Below, piece after piece: positions 1 to 11,642 of a stretch of 64,000 nucleotides of DNA (position 1 is its first letter; each line of letters opens with the position of its first letter). Location: NCBI GenBank assembly GCA_017607445.1, contig JAEVHH010000002.1:1302001-1366000 (forward strand), in the 5' to 3' direction. The position numbers were made by a program, and so were the translations under genes. The notes under the pieces were generated by a model that saw only the letters and a list, made by a program, of their open reading frames with translations, did not search any database and was not told the origin of the DNA. The stretch comes from Histoplasma ohiense (lineage: Eukaryota > Ascomycota > Eurotiomycetes > Onygenales > Ajellomycetaceae).

Positions 1-3000
1 CTCAGCTGTGAGTTGGAGCAGGTTTGTATGAAAGATATTGTGGATGTCAGATGAGGTGTTGAGTTGATAATTGTGTGTGTCTAGCACTTTCTTCACTGTA
101 TATTTAGTGTGATGATAATCTAGTGTATGTGAGAGATGATTCATTCTTATGTTCTTGAGATTCAGTCAGACTTTGTCTTCTATATAATATTGAGTCACAG
201 AACTTCTTCTGATGTTTGCTTGATTCTCATAATCTTGCTGAATACTGATCATTGAAGCTTCTGCTCATTTGTGAATTTTCTTCAACTTGCTCACAATGTT
301 CTCTGCTGTCTGTATAAGACTGTGGGTGTGTGTGGTTTCTTGAAAAGTCTCAGAAAAGTCCAGAATCTCTAAGTTATATCTGTGTAGAAGAAAGAATGAG
401 CTTATATCTGTTGTAGTGAAATCTCAACTGTTAATTGCAATCTCAGCATATGACAGCAGATTGCTTCAGTTGTCTTGTGTATAATTGCAGAATTTACAGA
501 GAATGTTCTTTATCATTTGTATTATTCTCTCAGTAGCTTCATCAGTCTCTGAGTGATATGCTGTTGATAACTTTTGTTTGATTCTTAGTAATTGATATAT
601 GCAGGCTCAGAGTGTGCTGATGAATTGACTGTCTCTATCTGACACAATGAATGAAGACAGACTGTGTATATGATAGAATGAGCTTCTGATGAAGACATCT
701 GCAATTACTTCAGTATTCATTTTGTCACAGAGCTGTAGTATTATGTTCTTGCTGAGTCAGTTGACAATGACTAGAATGTTTATAGAATCTCCACTTTCAA
801 GTAAGAAAACTGCAAAATTGATAGCTATATCACATCAAATTCAGTTGGAGACAGATAGAGGCTTCAGCATCTCTTTTTGATATTCATATCATATCATCAC
901 TGAGTCACAGCAATCACAGTTGTGTATGAATCAGCATATATCTTTCAACATATCTGATCAGTAGAATTCTTGAATGATGATGTTGTACATGATTTTATAT
1001 TCTGAGTGCTCAGTCATTGATGAGTCATGAATTTCTTGCATGATCTGTATTTGTAGAAGTTCTGAATCAGAGACTCATTGTCTATTTCAAAAGTGTAAGT
1101 AGTTGTCATCATTGATCAAATATGCTGAGATATCTGTTTTTGAGTATATGTCTGTGGGGAATTGAGATGCTCTGCTTTGTACAGCTTCAGCAGTTTGTTG
1201 TCAGAATTCATCTACTTCTGCTGCTAGTCTTCATTGTTCTTCAAGTGAGGGTTCTTGAGCTCAGAACTGATTGATATGTATATGAGATTTGTCTGATTGT
1301 GTAGAACTTTCTATAATTGTGAGATTGATTAACTGATGCTTTTGATGTTTCCATCTGTCATCTAAGTCATCAGATGGTATATCTTATTTTTGATGAAACA
1401 GAGCATCTGCAAGAATGTTCTCTACTTCAGATTAATAATGAATTGTGAATGAAAAATAGCTAAGAAACAATGATCAATGCATATGTCTCTTGATAAGTTT
1501 ATAAATGGTTGTGAAGTATTCTAAGTTCTTATGATTGATAACAATCTCAAATTTCTTGACACTCATAAGTTTGAATTCTTATTTCTTGAGACATTGTATG
1601 ATTGCTAGAAGCTCCTTGTTGTAAATCTTGTAGTTGCATTCAGTGAGTGACATCTTTTTCAAGATGAAGATATAAGATTGTAGAACATCTTTATTATTGT
1701 ATTGTATTAGTATCTCAAGTGTTTCAGGTAGATGCCATAGTCACTGACTGCATGCATCTATAATTGAAGAATAATAATAATAATAATAATCATCTACTAC
1801 ATAATTCAAGATGTCTGTTTCAAGAATTGTATGCTTATCTGAATTGAATGATTGCAGCATTGAAGTGTTTGTGAACATATGCTTCAGCTTTTTGAATGCT
1901 GTGTCTACTTTGTCAGTTCATTGAAATACAGTGTCTTTCTGAGTCAGATCTGTCAGTGATTGTACAATATTGAAGAAGTCTTTGATGAATCTTTGATAGA
2001 AGTTGATGAATTCTAGAAAGCTTCTAGTCTCTTTTACTGAGACTGATGTCTCTCAGTTGAGAATTGCTTCCATCTTCTTAGAATTCATGTATACATCTTT
2101 TTCAGCTTCAATGATGAATTCTAGATAGATTGTAGACTTAGTCTCAAAGTTGCATTTGTCAATGTTCACTTGCAGTTCAGCTTTTTGTAGACAGTCAAGC
2201 ATTTGTTGTATGTACTTATAATGCTCAGTGAACAATCCATCAGTAAAGATCAAGATATTGTTTATATACACTGAGACAATCTCATCAAACAGATCTTGTA
2301 GAGCTCAGTTAATGTATTTCTGAAATGTACTCAGAGTATTTGCTAATTCAAAAAGAGTCACTGTTCATTTGTATAATCTGTAATGCATACAAAAGACAGT
2401 TAGCCATTTGTCATCTTTGTTAATTCTTATCTTGTAGAAGACTGCAGAGATGTTAAGTTTTGTAAATCATTTTACTTTTTCTATCTGTTTGAGCATTTCA
2501 TTGATGAGTGGAAGAGAGTATTGATTCTTCTGTGTAATCTTGTTGAGTTCTTGATAGTTGATGCAGAATTATAAGTCTTCTTCTGATTTCTTTGCAAACA
2601 GTACAGATGCTGCAGTGAGTGAGTTGCTAATATAAATGAAGTCTTTGTCTAGTAATTCATTGAGTGTTTTTTGTAGAATGAGAAGCTCATTGTGCAATAT
2701 GCTGTAGAGAGAATCTCAGAGTAATTGTGAGTTCTTACTCTCTTTCTTAATGAGTTCAATCATATAATCTATACTGAGTTCTTGATGAGAAGGAAGCTTT
2801 TCAGCTTCTTTCTCATCAAACACATCTGCAAAGTCTTTGTATAATTCAGATAGTTTCTTGTGTGATTTCTTGAGATCTTTGAGTTCTAACTTTTCTAACA
2901 CTTTCTTGATATCTGCTATACTAGCAGTGAACACTTGGATGTTCTTCTTCTCATGTGTTTGATGAATTAGTAGTTTGTACATTTCTGCTGATATCTGAGT

Positions 3001-3459
3001 GAGATCAGTGGTTCTATTGACATTCTTCTTGTAAACACAGTCATCTTCTGGGAAAATAAGACAGTGGTTGTATGTATTCAACAAGGTTCCAAATTCTGTG
3101 AGCCATGATAGACTGAGCATTAGATTGTACTCAAGATTTTGTATTTTGTATATGTATATATTCTTTTTCTTGTGTCCTTCTATGTTAACATTAAATCTTA
3201 TCATGTTGTAGAAGACAGATTCTCTGAGGCTGTCAAATTCACTGAGTTTATACAGTTTGAGAAAGAGGATATGCTGAAGCTTATGCTTCTCAACCAGCTG
3301 AGTGTCTATAAGAGTGTAGTGAAGAAAATCACTGTCTATCATTGCTTGTATATTGACTAAGCTATTTACAATGACAGAGATCATGATTGTATCTGTTTGT
3401 ATCTTCTGCTCAAATCTTCAGCTAGCTTTCTGCTTCTTGAGTTCTCATTTATGTTTTAG
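1..3459 (-). pseudogene. E1 pol remnant (protease to integrase)
   Basis: Reading down the minus strand, the remnant shows the protease motif AMIDSD near 3328-3345 (normally D-S-G), the LHK.LSELYKDFADVF linker, reverse transcriptase with YINN in place of Y-x-D-D near 2262, RNase H around 1600-1900 and integrase from about 1050 to 480. Position 1 falls just after the integrase, in the segment before the chromodomain. Many TGA stops break the frame. The glycine of the protease D-S-G and both catalytic Asp of the YxDD box are changed by G-to-A, so it cannot encode active enzymes. Confidence 0.85.
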
Positions 3460-4469
3460 AGTGAGAGCTCATCTTTTCTCTGTTCTTGTCTATTCACAGA
3501 CAACACAGTGTTTATGTGTGTGAGGGGTTTACTCAGAGTGATTGTATTTGAACATTGATTCACAAAGTGCTCTGACTTGTTGCAGTGTATGCAGACTTCT
3601 CTGATAATTTGATCAGTGGTGTTCTTCTCTGAGATGTTGGGGACTCTCAGATGACTTGTGTTTACATATGAGATTCAGTTCATTGATTCTGATTTGAAGG
3701 TGAGGAGTGCTGCAGAGTGATTTGAGATGTATATATTTGTTCAGCAGAATCCTCTGTGATTTTAAAGTGCACAGAACTGAGACAGATTGTTGTTCAACAG
3801 ACAAAGATCAGCACAGAATTCACTGTATATTAAGAGCTTTGAATACTCTATACTTTGATTATGCAACTGAAAGTTCAAGTTCTTGAACAATATGTTGATT
3901 TTGATGATATCATCTCAGTCTTATCCACCTGCTTCTAGAAGTTTGTGATTGAATTCAGAAAGATAAATTGTCAATATGATATTCATCTGATGAGTTTGAT
4001 TAAGCCAGTCTAACATCTTGACTTGAAGTGTAGAATCAAGAAAGAGAGAGTTGAGTTGTTGAAAGACTAGCTCTGATGTATGCTGATGATTCTGACAATG
4101 ATTCATTCAGAATTGAAATTTTGCTAACACATCATCATTCAATCTGCTATGAATATACCACACTTGATTGGATAGTGAGTCTATTGCTCATTCATTGATG
4201 TCCAATTTGATGTTTGCTTTTGACTTTCATGTGAGATAGAGTGCTAGATCTCTCTTGTATTTGTTGAGAATTGAGAGCTTCTCTCTTGGAGACTTTTTGT
4301 GAGATGTAGATGTAGAAGGAATGGTGAATGCAGAAGTGCTCATCTCAGCAAGTCATTGTTGCAATTTGATCATCTGTAGTGTCTGCTGCTGAAGAATGCT
4401 TTGTAGATCTAAGTTATTGTCTGCTGTGTTCAGATGCAGTGAGTGTTTGTAGAATTGCTCATAGTTCAT
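3456..4469 (-). pseudogene. E1 gag remnant
   Basis: Start MNYEQFYKH at 4469 and stop TAA at 3456-3458 give exactly 338 codons, the same length as gag in E3, V, W and P. The N terminus is a glutamine-rich helix (LQSILQQQTLQM); the C terminus held a CCHC zinc knuckle, visible near 3580-3600. The last four bases overlap pol in the -1 frame. Gag would package the element RNA in virus-like particles. In-frame TGA codons interrupt it. Confidence 0.85.
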
Positions 4470-4852
4470 TTTGATATCTAAGAACATATAATAATAAAAA
4501 AAAAAAAAAGAAAAGAAATACTTGTAGACATTTGATCCTCTCACAGACACTATTCACAATGTTGCAGTGCTAAGCTTGATCAAGCTTCTTTGTGAATGCT
4601 ATTTGCAGTGTTATGATTTGTAGACATTCAGATCTCATAGAACATAGTTGATTGTGTTTCAGATGCTTAGACACAACAGTCTATATAACTAACAATAAAG
4701 ACACTCAGACCCACAAGAGATCTCTTGTAATGACTAGACACTCAGATCTGTAAATGATGCACTTGAGTGTAAGAACTGATAATGATGCACTCAGATGTAA
4801 AAACTAATAATGAGACACTCAAGCCTTAAATACAGAAGAATCAATTTATAAT

Positions 4853-5448
4853 GTAATGAGTGTACTTTGATTAATGATTTGATACTATTCTAATTACAGA
4901 TTATGAATTGATTAAGGAAAGAAAGAGAAAAGAAATCAGAAGAAAAGATTGTACAAAGAGAGTTCTTATAGAGAAAAATTCAGAGCAGAAGAATATCAGA
5001 AGCTGCTCCACAGTGGAGTGCAGAGTGGAAGAACATTAAGAGATATGTATAAGAATCATTAGAAGCTATATGAGTGTGGAATGTGGAGGGGGAGAATCAT
5101 TGAGAGCTACACAGAAGAATTGTTAGAGACTATATAAGCATAGAATATAGAGCAGAAGAATGTAAGAAGCTATATGAAAGAATCATTAGAGACTACATAA
5201 GTGTGGAACACAGAGCAGAGGAATGTAAAAAGCTATGTGAAAGAATCATTAGAGACTACACAAGCACAGAGCATGAAGTGGAAGAACATTAAAAGCTATG
5301 CAGAAGAATTGTTAGAAACTATGCAAGTGTGAAGCACAGAGTGGAAGAACATCGAGGGTTATATGAGGTCACAATGGCCAGGAATGAGTGGGTGCAGGAG
5401 GGGAGTTGATTGTGTAAGTTAATTACTAATGAATGCTAACCCATCACA
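4853..5448 (-). repeat. E1 5' LTR (596 bp)
   Basis: Bounded by the family ends: TGTAATGAG at 4853 (inner, mutated from TGTAACGGG) and CCATCACA at 5448 (complement of TGTGATGG). It has five copies of the 63-64 bp internal repeat, as in W. A palindrome CTCCACTGTGGAG-type stem and the TATA/CT-rich promoter block are recognisable. Confidence 0.9.
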
Positions 5449-6096
5449 TGCAGTACTCAGTGAGTGGTTCATTGATGAAGATTAGAATATCATTCATATA
5501 CACTGAGACAATCTCATTGAGCAGATCTCATAGAGCTCAGTTAATGTATTTCTGAAATGTGCTCAGAGCATTCACTAATTCAAAGAGAGTCACTGTCCAT
5601 TTGTATAATCTGTAATATGTATGAAAAGTGGTTAGCCATTCATCACCTTCATTAATTCTTATCTTATAGAAGGCTGCAGAGATGTCAAACTTTGTAAATC
5701 ATTTTGCTTTTTCTACTTATTTGAGTGTTTCATTGATGAATGAGAGAGGGTATCAGTTCTTCTGTATAATCTTGTTGAGTTCTCAGTAGTCAATGCAGAA
5801 TTGTAAGCCTTGTTCTGATTTCTTCATAAACAATACAGATGCTGCAGTGGATGAGTTGCTAACACAGATAAAGTCTTTGTTCAATAGTCTGTTGAGCATT
5901 TTTTGTAGAATGAGAAGCTCATTGCATGATATGCTGTAGAGAGAATCTCAGAGTGATTGTGGATTCTTATCATTTTTCTTAATGAGCTCAATCATATAAT
6001 CTATACTGAGTTCTTGATGAGAAGAAAGCTTTTCAGCTTCTTTTTCATTGAACACATCTGTGAAGTCTTCATACAATTCAGATAGTTTCTTGCATG
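5449..6096 (-). pseudogene. X pol fragment (reverse transcriptase)
   Basis: Complement of the reverse transcriptase core: the stretch aligns base for base with E2 8655-9275 in reverse. It ends at 6096, where E2 begins, and at 5449, where E1 begins. The YxDD region is read at about 5490-5510 as YMND. Stops are frequent. It joins in sequence to 12169-12688. Confidence 0.85.
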
Positions 6097-6630
6097 TGTG
6101 ACAGGTTAGCACCCGTTAGTAATTAACTTACACAACCAACTCCCCTTCTGCATCCGCTTGTTTCTGGCTGTTGTGACCTCGCATAACCCTCGATGTTCTT
6201 CCGCTCCATGCTCCGCACTTGTGTAGTCTCTAATGATTCTTCCATATAGCTCCTTACATTCCCCTGCTCTGTGTTCCACACTTGTGTAGTCTCTAACAAT
6301 TCTTCCACATAGCTTCTTATGTTCTCCTGCTCTGTGTTCTGCACTCATGTAGTCTCTAATGATTCTTCCATATAGCCCTCAATGATTCCCCCATCCCACA
6401 TTCCACACTCATGTAACTTCTAATGATTCTTACATGTATTCCTTAATGTTCTTCCACTCCACACTCCACTGTGGAGCAGCTTCTGATATTCTTCCACCCT
6501 GAACTTTCCCCTATAAGAATCCCCTTCATATGACCTTTTCTTCTGATTTCTTTTCTCTTTCTTTCCTTAATCAATTCGTAATCTGTAATTAGGATAGTAC
6601 CAAATTGTTAATCAAAGTATGCTCATTACA
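6097..6630 (+). repeat. E2 5' LTR (534 bp)
   Basis: Starts TGTGACAGG and ends CATTACA (mutated CGTTACA). It has the same length as the 3' LTR at 11630. Four units of a 63-64 bp repeat start at 6221, 6284, 6348 and 6411. The outer left end keeps six CpG; the inner right end has none. Confidence 0.95.
6512..6585 (+). promoter_or_regulatory. E2 LTR promoter: TATA box, CT block, presumed RNA start
   Basis: TATAAG lies at 6512-6517, followed by a pyrimidine-rich run at about 6536-6567 and then AATCAATTCGTAA at 6569-6581. A TATA box, CT block and start site in this order and spacing are typical of fungal promoters. The same block occurs in every LTR here. The start at about 6565-6570 is inferred from spacing and from its complementarity to the primer site. 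Confidence 0.6.
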
Positions 6631-6643
6631 TTACAAATTGATT
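6631..6643 (+). promoter_or_regulatory. Self-priming primer-binding site of E2
   Basis: TTACAAATTGATT directly follows the 5' LTR and lacks the TGG start expected of a tRNA primer site. Its complement matches AATCAATTCGTAA at 6569-6581, the presumed RNA 5' end, with one mismatch that a CG-to-CA change explains. In Q the match is 13 of 13. This is the arrangement known from Tf1 and relatives, where the RNA 5' end folds back to prime reverse transcription. Confidence 0.65.
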
Positions 6644-6670
6644 CTTCTGCATTTAAGGCCTGAGTGCCTT

Positions 6671-6726
6671 GTTATTAGTTCTTACACCCAAGTGTGTTGT
6701 TATCAGTTCTTACACCCAAGTGTGTT
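6671..6726 (+). repeat. 28 bp direct repeat in E2 leader
   Basis: Two near-perfect tandem 28 bp units (GTTATTAGTTCTTACACCCA... and GTTATCAG...) lie in the untranslated leader. Related degenerate units continue to about 6790 and recur in the leaders of E1, E3, V, W and P. Confidence 0.75.
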
Positions 6727-6996
6727 GTTTACAGGTCTGAGTGTCTAGTTGTTACAAGAGATCCCTCATGAGCCTGAGTGTCCTTATCATTAGTTATATA
6801 GACTGTCATGTCTAAGCATCTGAAACACAATCAACTGTGTTCTACAAGGCCCGAGTGTCTACAAACCATAACACTGTGAATAGTGTTCACAAAGAAGCTT
6901 GACCAAGCTTAGCACTGCAACACTGTGAATAGTGCCTGTGAGAGGACTGAGTATTCCTTTTCTTTTTTTTATTATTATATGTTCTTAGATATTGAG

Positions 6997-8013
6997 ATGA
7001 ACTACAAGCAATTCTACAAACACCCACTGCATCTGAACACAGTGGACGATAACTTAGACCTATGAAGCATCCTCCAGCAGCAGATGCTACAGATGGCTGA
7101 ATTGCAACAACAACTTGCTGAGATGAGCACTTCTGCATTCACCATTTCTTCTACACCCATGCCTCACAAAAAGCCCTCAAGAGAGAAGCTTTCAATCCTC
7201 AACAAATATGAGAGAGACCTAGTGCTTTACCTCATGTGGAAGTCAAAAGTGAATGTCAAATTGGACATCAATGGACAAGCAATAGGCTCACTATTCAATC
7301 AGGTGTGGTATATCCATAGCAGATTGAATGGCGATGTGTTAGCAAAATTCCAACCCTGAATGAGCCATTGTCAGAACCACCAGCATACACCAGAGCTAGT
7401 CTTCCAACAACTCAACTCCCTCTTTCTTGATTCTACACTTCAAGCCAAGATGTTAGACTGGCTTAATCAAACTCATCAGATGAATGTCATGTTGACAACT
7501 TATCTTTCTGAATTCAATCACAAGCTTCTAGAAGCAGATGGGCAAGACTGGAATGATGCTGTCAAGATCAACATATTGTTCAAGAACTTGAACTTTCAAT
7601 TACATAATCAAAGTGTAGAGTGTCTGAAGCTCTCAACATACAGTGAATTCTGTGCTGATCTTCATCTGTTGAACAACAACCTGTCTCAGTTCCACACACT
7701 TCAAAATCACAGAGAATTCTGCTGAACAAATGTGTACACTCTGAACCACTCTGCAGCACCCCCCATCTCTGAATCAGAATCAATGAACTGAGTTCCACAT
7801 GTAAACACAAGTCATCTGAGGGTTTCCAACATCTCAGAGAAGGATGCCACTGATCAAATTGCCAGAGAAATCTGCATACACTGCAACAAGCCAGAGCACT
7901 TTGTGAATCAATGTTCAAATGCAATCACCCTGAGTAAACCCCCCACACATGTGAACACTGTGTCGCCTGTGGACAGGCAAGAACAGAGAAAAGATGAGCT
8001 CTCACTCTAAAAC
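6997..8013 (+). pseudogene. E2 gag remnant
   Basis: Start MNYKQFYKHPLHLN at 6997 and the conserved TAA at 8011-8013 give 339 codons in one frame. A glutamine-rich helix (SILQQQMLQMAELQQQ) follows the start; the middle has the retrotransposon gag fold (LYLMWKSKV...LFNQVWYIHSRL, then LFLDSTLQAKMLDWL). A CCHC knuckle (CIHCNKPEHFVNQC) is intact at 7873-7917. Stops are TGA, for example at 7063 and 7357. Gag would form the particle and bind RNA through the knuckle. The frame ends four bases past the start of the pol frame, so pol was probably made by a -1 shift or by re-initiation. Confidence 0.9.
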
Positions 8014-11000
8014 ATGGATGAGAGCTCAAGGAGCAGAAAGCTAGCTGAAGATTTGAGCAGAAGATGCAAGTGAATACAATCATGATCTCTGTCATTGTAA
8101 ATAGTCTAGTCAACATACAAGCAATGATAGACAGTGGTTTCCTTCATTACACTCTTATAGACATTCAGCTGGTTGAGAAGCATAAGCTCCAGTGTATTCT
8201 CTTTCTCAAGCTGTGTAAGCTTAGTGGATTTGATGACCCCAGAGAATCAGCCTCCTACAACATGATAAGATTTAATATCAATGTAGAAGGACACAAGAAA
8301 AAGAATGTATACATATATGAAATACAAGACCTTGAGTATGACCTAATGCTCAGCCTATCATGGCTCACAGAATTTGGAACCTTGTTGAATGCATGCAATC
8401 ACTGCCTTATTTTCCCAGAAGGTGACTGTGTTTACAAGAAGGATGTCGATAGAACTGCTGATCTCATCCAGATATCAGTGGAAGCATACAAACTACTAAC
8501 TCACCAAGCACATGAGAAGAAGAATGTCCAAGTGTTCACTGCTAACATGATGGATATCCAAAAAGTGTTAGAAAAGTTAGAACTCAAAGACCCCAAGAAA
8601 CTGCACAAGAAACTATCTGAATCATACAAAGACTTCACAGATGTGTTTGATGAGAAAGAAGCTGAAAAGCTTCCCCCTCATCAAGAACCTGGCATAGATC
8701 ATATGATTGAGCTTATCAAGAAAGACAGTAAGAACCCACAACTGCTCTGAGATTCTCTCTACAGCATGTCATGCAATGAGCTTCTTATTCTATGAAAAAC
8801 ACTCAATGAATTACTGAACAAAGGCTTCATTTGTGTTAGCAACTCACCCACTGCAGCATCTGTACTGTTTGTGAAGAAATCAGGAGAAGACTTATGATTC
8901 TGCATTGACTACTGAGAACTCAACAAGATTACATGGAAGAATCAATACCCTCTCCCACTCATCAATGAAACACTCAAACAAATAGAAAAAGCAAAATGAT
9001 TTATGAAGCTTGACATCTCTGCAGCCTTCTATAAGATAAGGATTAATGAAGGTGACAAATGACTAACCACTTTTCATATGTGTTATGGATTATATGAATG
9101 GACAGTGACCCCCTTTGGATTAGCAAACACTCCGAGCACATTCCAGAAATACATTAACTGGGCTCTACAAGACCTGCTCAACAAGATCACCTCAGTATAC
9201 ATGGACAATATTCTGATCTTCACTGATGGACTGCTCACTGAGCACTGCAAGCACATATGACAAGTGCTTGACTGCCTATGTAAAGCTGGACTGCAAGTGG
9301 ACATTGACAAATGTGACTTCAAGACCAAGTCTACAATCTATCTAGAATTCATCATTGAAGCTGAAAAAGGTGTATGCATGGATTCTAAGAAGGTGGAAGC
9401 AATCCTCAACTGGGAGGCATCAGTCTCAGTAAAAGGGACTAGAAGCTTTCTAGAATTTGTCAACTTCTACTGAAGATTCATCAAAGACTTCTCCAATATT
9501 GTATGACCACTGACAGATCTGACCTGAAAAGATGCTGTATTTCAATGGACTGACAAAGCAGATGCAGCATTCAAGAAGCTGAAGTGTATGTTCACAAGTG
9601 CTCCAATGCTGCAATCATTCAATTCAGATAAGCATACAATTCTTGAAACAGACATCTTGGGTTATGTAGTAGATGGGGCACTAATGCAATATGATAATGA
9701 AGGTGTTCTACAACTCTGTGTCTTCACCTTGAAAAAGATGTTGCCTGCTGAATGCAACTACAAGATCTACAACAAGAAGCTTCTAGTGATCATACAATGC
9801 CTCAAAGAATGAAAGTCCGAACTTATGAGTGTTGAGAAGTTTGAGATTGTTACCAATCATAAGAACTTAGAATACTTCACAATCACTCATAAGCTCATCA
9901 AGAGACATATGCATTGATCATTGTTTCTTAGCTGTTTTTTGTTCACAATTCATTATCAACCTGAAGTAGAGAACATCCTTGCAGATGCTCTGTTTCATCA
10001 AGAACAAGATATGCCATCTGATGATCTAGATGACAGATGAAAACATCAAGAGCATCAATTAATCAACCCTGCAATCATAGAAAGTTCTACACAATCAGAT
10101 GAACCCTGCATACATATCAACCAGTTCTGAGCTCAAGAACCCTTGCTCAAAGAACAATGGAGACTAGCAGCAGAAGCAGATGAATTCTGACAGCAAGCTG
10201 CTGAAGCTGTATGAAGTAAAGCACCTTGATTCCCTGCAGATGTATACTCAAGAATGGATATCTCAGCATGTTCAATTGATGATGACAACTGCTTACACTT
10301 TCAAGATAGATGATGGGTCCCCGATTCAGAACCCCTACAAACATGAATCATGCAAGAAATTCATAACTCACTGATGACTGGGCACTCAGAATGTGAAATC
10401 ATGTACAACATCATCACTCAAGAATTCTACTGACCAGATATGTTGAAAGACATATGCTGGTTCATACACAACTGTGATTGCTGCAGCTCAGTGATGGCAT
10501 GATGTGAACATCAAAAAGAGATGCTGAAGCCTCTATCTGTCCCCAACTGTACTTGATGTGATATAGCTATTGATTTTGCAGTTTCCTTACCCAAAAGTGG
10601 AGGTTCTATGAACATTCTAGTCATTGTCAACTGACTCAGCAAGGGTGTAATACTACAGCCCTGTGACAAGATGGACATCAAAGTAGTTGCAGATGCCTTC
10701 ATCAGAAGCCTGTTCTATTGTATATACAGTCTGTCTTCATTCATTGTATCAGATAGAGACAGTCAATTCATCAGCACACTCTGAACCTGTATATATCAAT
10801 TATTAAGAATCAAACAAAAGTTATCAACAGTGTACCACTCAGAGACTGATGAAGCTACTGAGAGAATGATACAAATGGTAAAGAACATTCTCTGTAAGTT
10901 CTGCAATTACACACAAGACAACTGAAACAATCTGCTGCCACACACTGAGATTGTGATTAATGGTTGAGATTCTGCTACAACAGATGTAAGCCCATTCTTT

Positions 11001-11642
11001 CTTCTACACAGATACAACTTAGAGGTCCTGGACTTTCTCAAGACTCCTCAAGAAACCACACACACCCACAGCCTCATACAGACAGCAGAGAACATTGTGA
11101 GCAAGCTGAAGAAAGTCTGCAAATGAGCAGAAGCTTCAATGATCAGCACTCAGCAAGATTACAAGAATCAAGTAAACATCAGAAGAAGTTCTGCAACTCA
11201 ATACTATATAGAAGACAAAGTCTGACTGAACCTCAAGAACATAAGAATGGACCACTCCTTGCATACACTAGATTACCACCACATCAAGTATACAGTGAAG
11301 GAAGTGCTAGGCACACACAATTATCAACTTGACACTCTGTCTGACATCCACAATGTCTTTCATATGAACCTGCTCCAACCCGCGGCTGAGGATCCATTCC
11401 CCTCACAGAGAACCTCTGATTGACAGCCACCCACCATTGTAGAAGAAGACAATGAACTTGAGTGGGAAATTGAAGCAATCCTTGATGATAGAACCAACCA
11501 CCACTGCTGCAAATACCTCATCAAATGGGTAGGATACAATTGTCTGACCTGGGAACCCATGTCTGCCTTGGAGGACACCGCCGCCCTCGACACCTATGAG
11601 TCCTCACTCACCCTGGTAGAGGGGGATAATGTGACAGATTAG
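8010..11642 (+). pseudogene. E2 pol remnant with chromodomain
   Basis: A single frame of 1211 codons, -1 relative to gag. Protease: AMIDSG, catalytic Asp at 8130. Reverse transcriptase: LYEWTVTPFGLANTP then YMDN at 9198-9209 (second Asp of YxDD lost by GAT-to-AAT). RNase H: about 9640-9990. Integrase: zinc-binding part about 10330-10490, catalytic Asp in IAIDF near 10565, Asp in VSDRDSQF near 10750, Glu in TERMI near 10860. Chromodomain: WEIEAILDD...YLIKWVGY...TWEPM at about 11460-11600, which in this family reads methylated H3K9. The stop TAG lies 10 bases inside the 3' LTR. Many TGA codons interrupt the frame; no indel is needed to read it through. Confidence 0.92.
11615..11629 (+). promoter_or_regulatory. 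Polypurine tract of E2
   Basis: GGTAGAGGGGGATAA directly precedes the 3' LTR and is the expected plus-strand DNA primer. The run is seen again before the 3' LTRs of E3 (17478-17491), Q (47980-47994) and, in reverse, V and W. Confidence 0.75.

Larger units (their letters stand above)
1..5448 (-). mobile_element. Ty3/gypsy chromovirus copy E1 (3' end beyond window)
   Basis: A minus-strand retroelement whose 5' LTR (4853-5448), leader, gag and most of pol are present; the chromodomain end and 3' LTR lie left of position 1. It is inserted in the reverse transcriptase region of copy X, which resumes at 5449; the five bases TGCAG at 5449-5453 are the expected right target-site copy. The body is CpG-free and carries many in-frame TGA stops. 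An extra stretch of about 78 bp with an AAT-repeat tail interrupts the RNase H region near 1711-1790 and is absent from the other copies. Confidence 0.9.

Noticed and set aside
3139..3360. A recurring 73-codon frame antisense to the protease, also at 12443-12664, 28291-28512, 32190-32411, 38441-38662 and 44471-44692
   Set aside because: It recurs because the protease region is repeated in every copy; its residues simply mirror the codons of the sense frame and it has no own start signal or family pattern.
6631..6650. A tRNA-type primer-binding site after the LTR
   Set aside because: No TGG start or match to a tRNA 3' end; complementarity to the element's own RNA start explains the site better.
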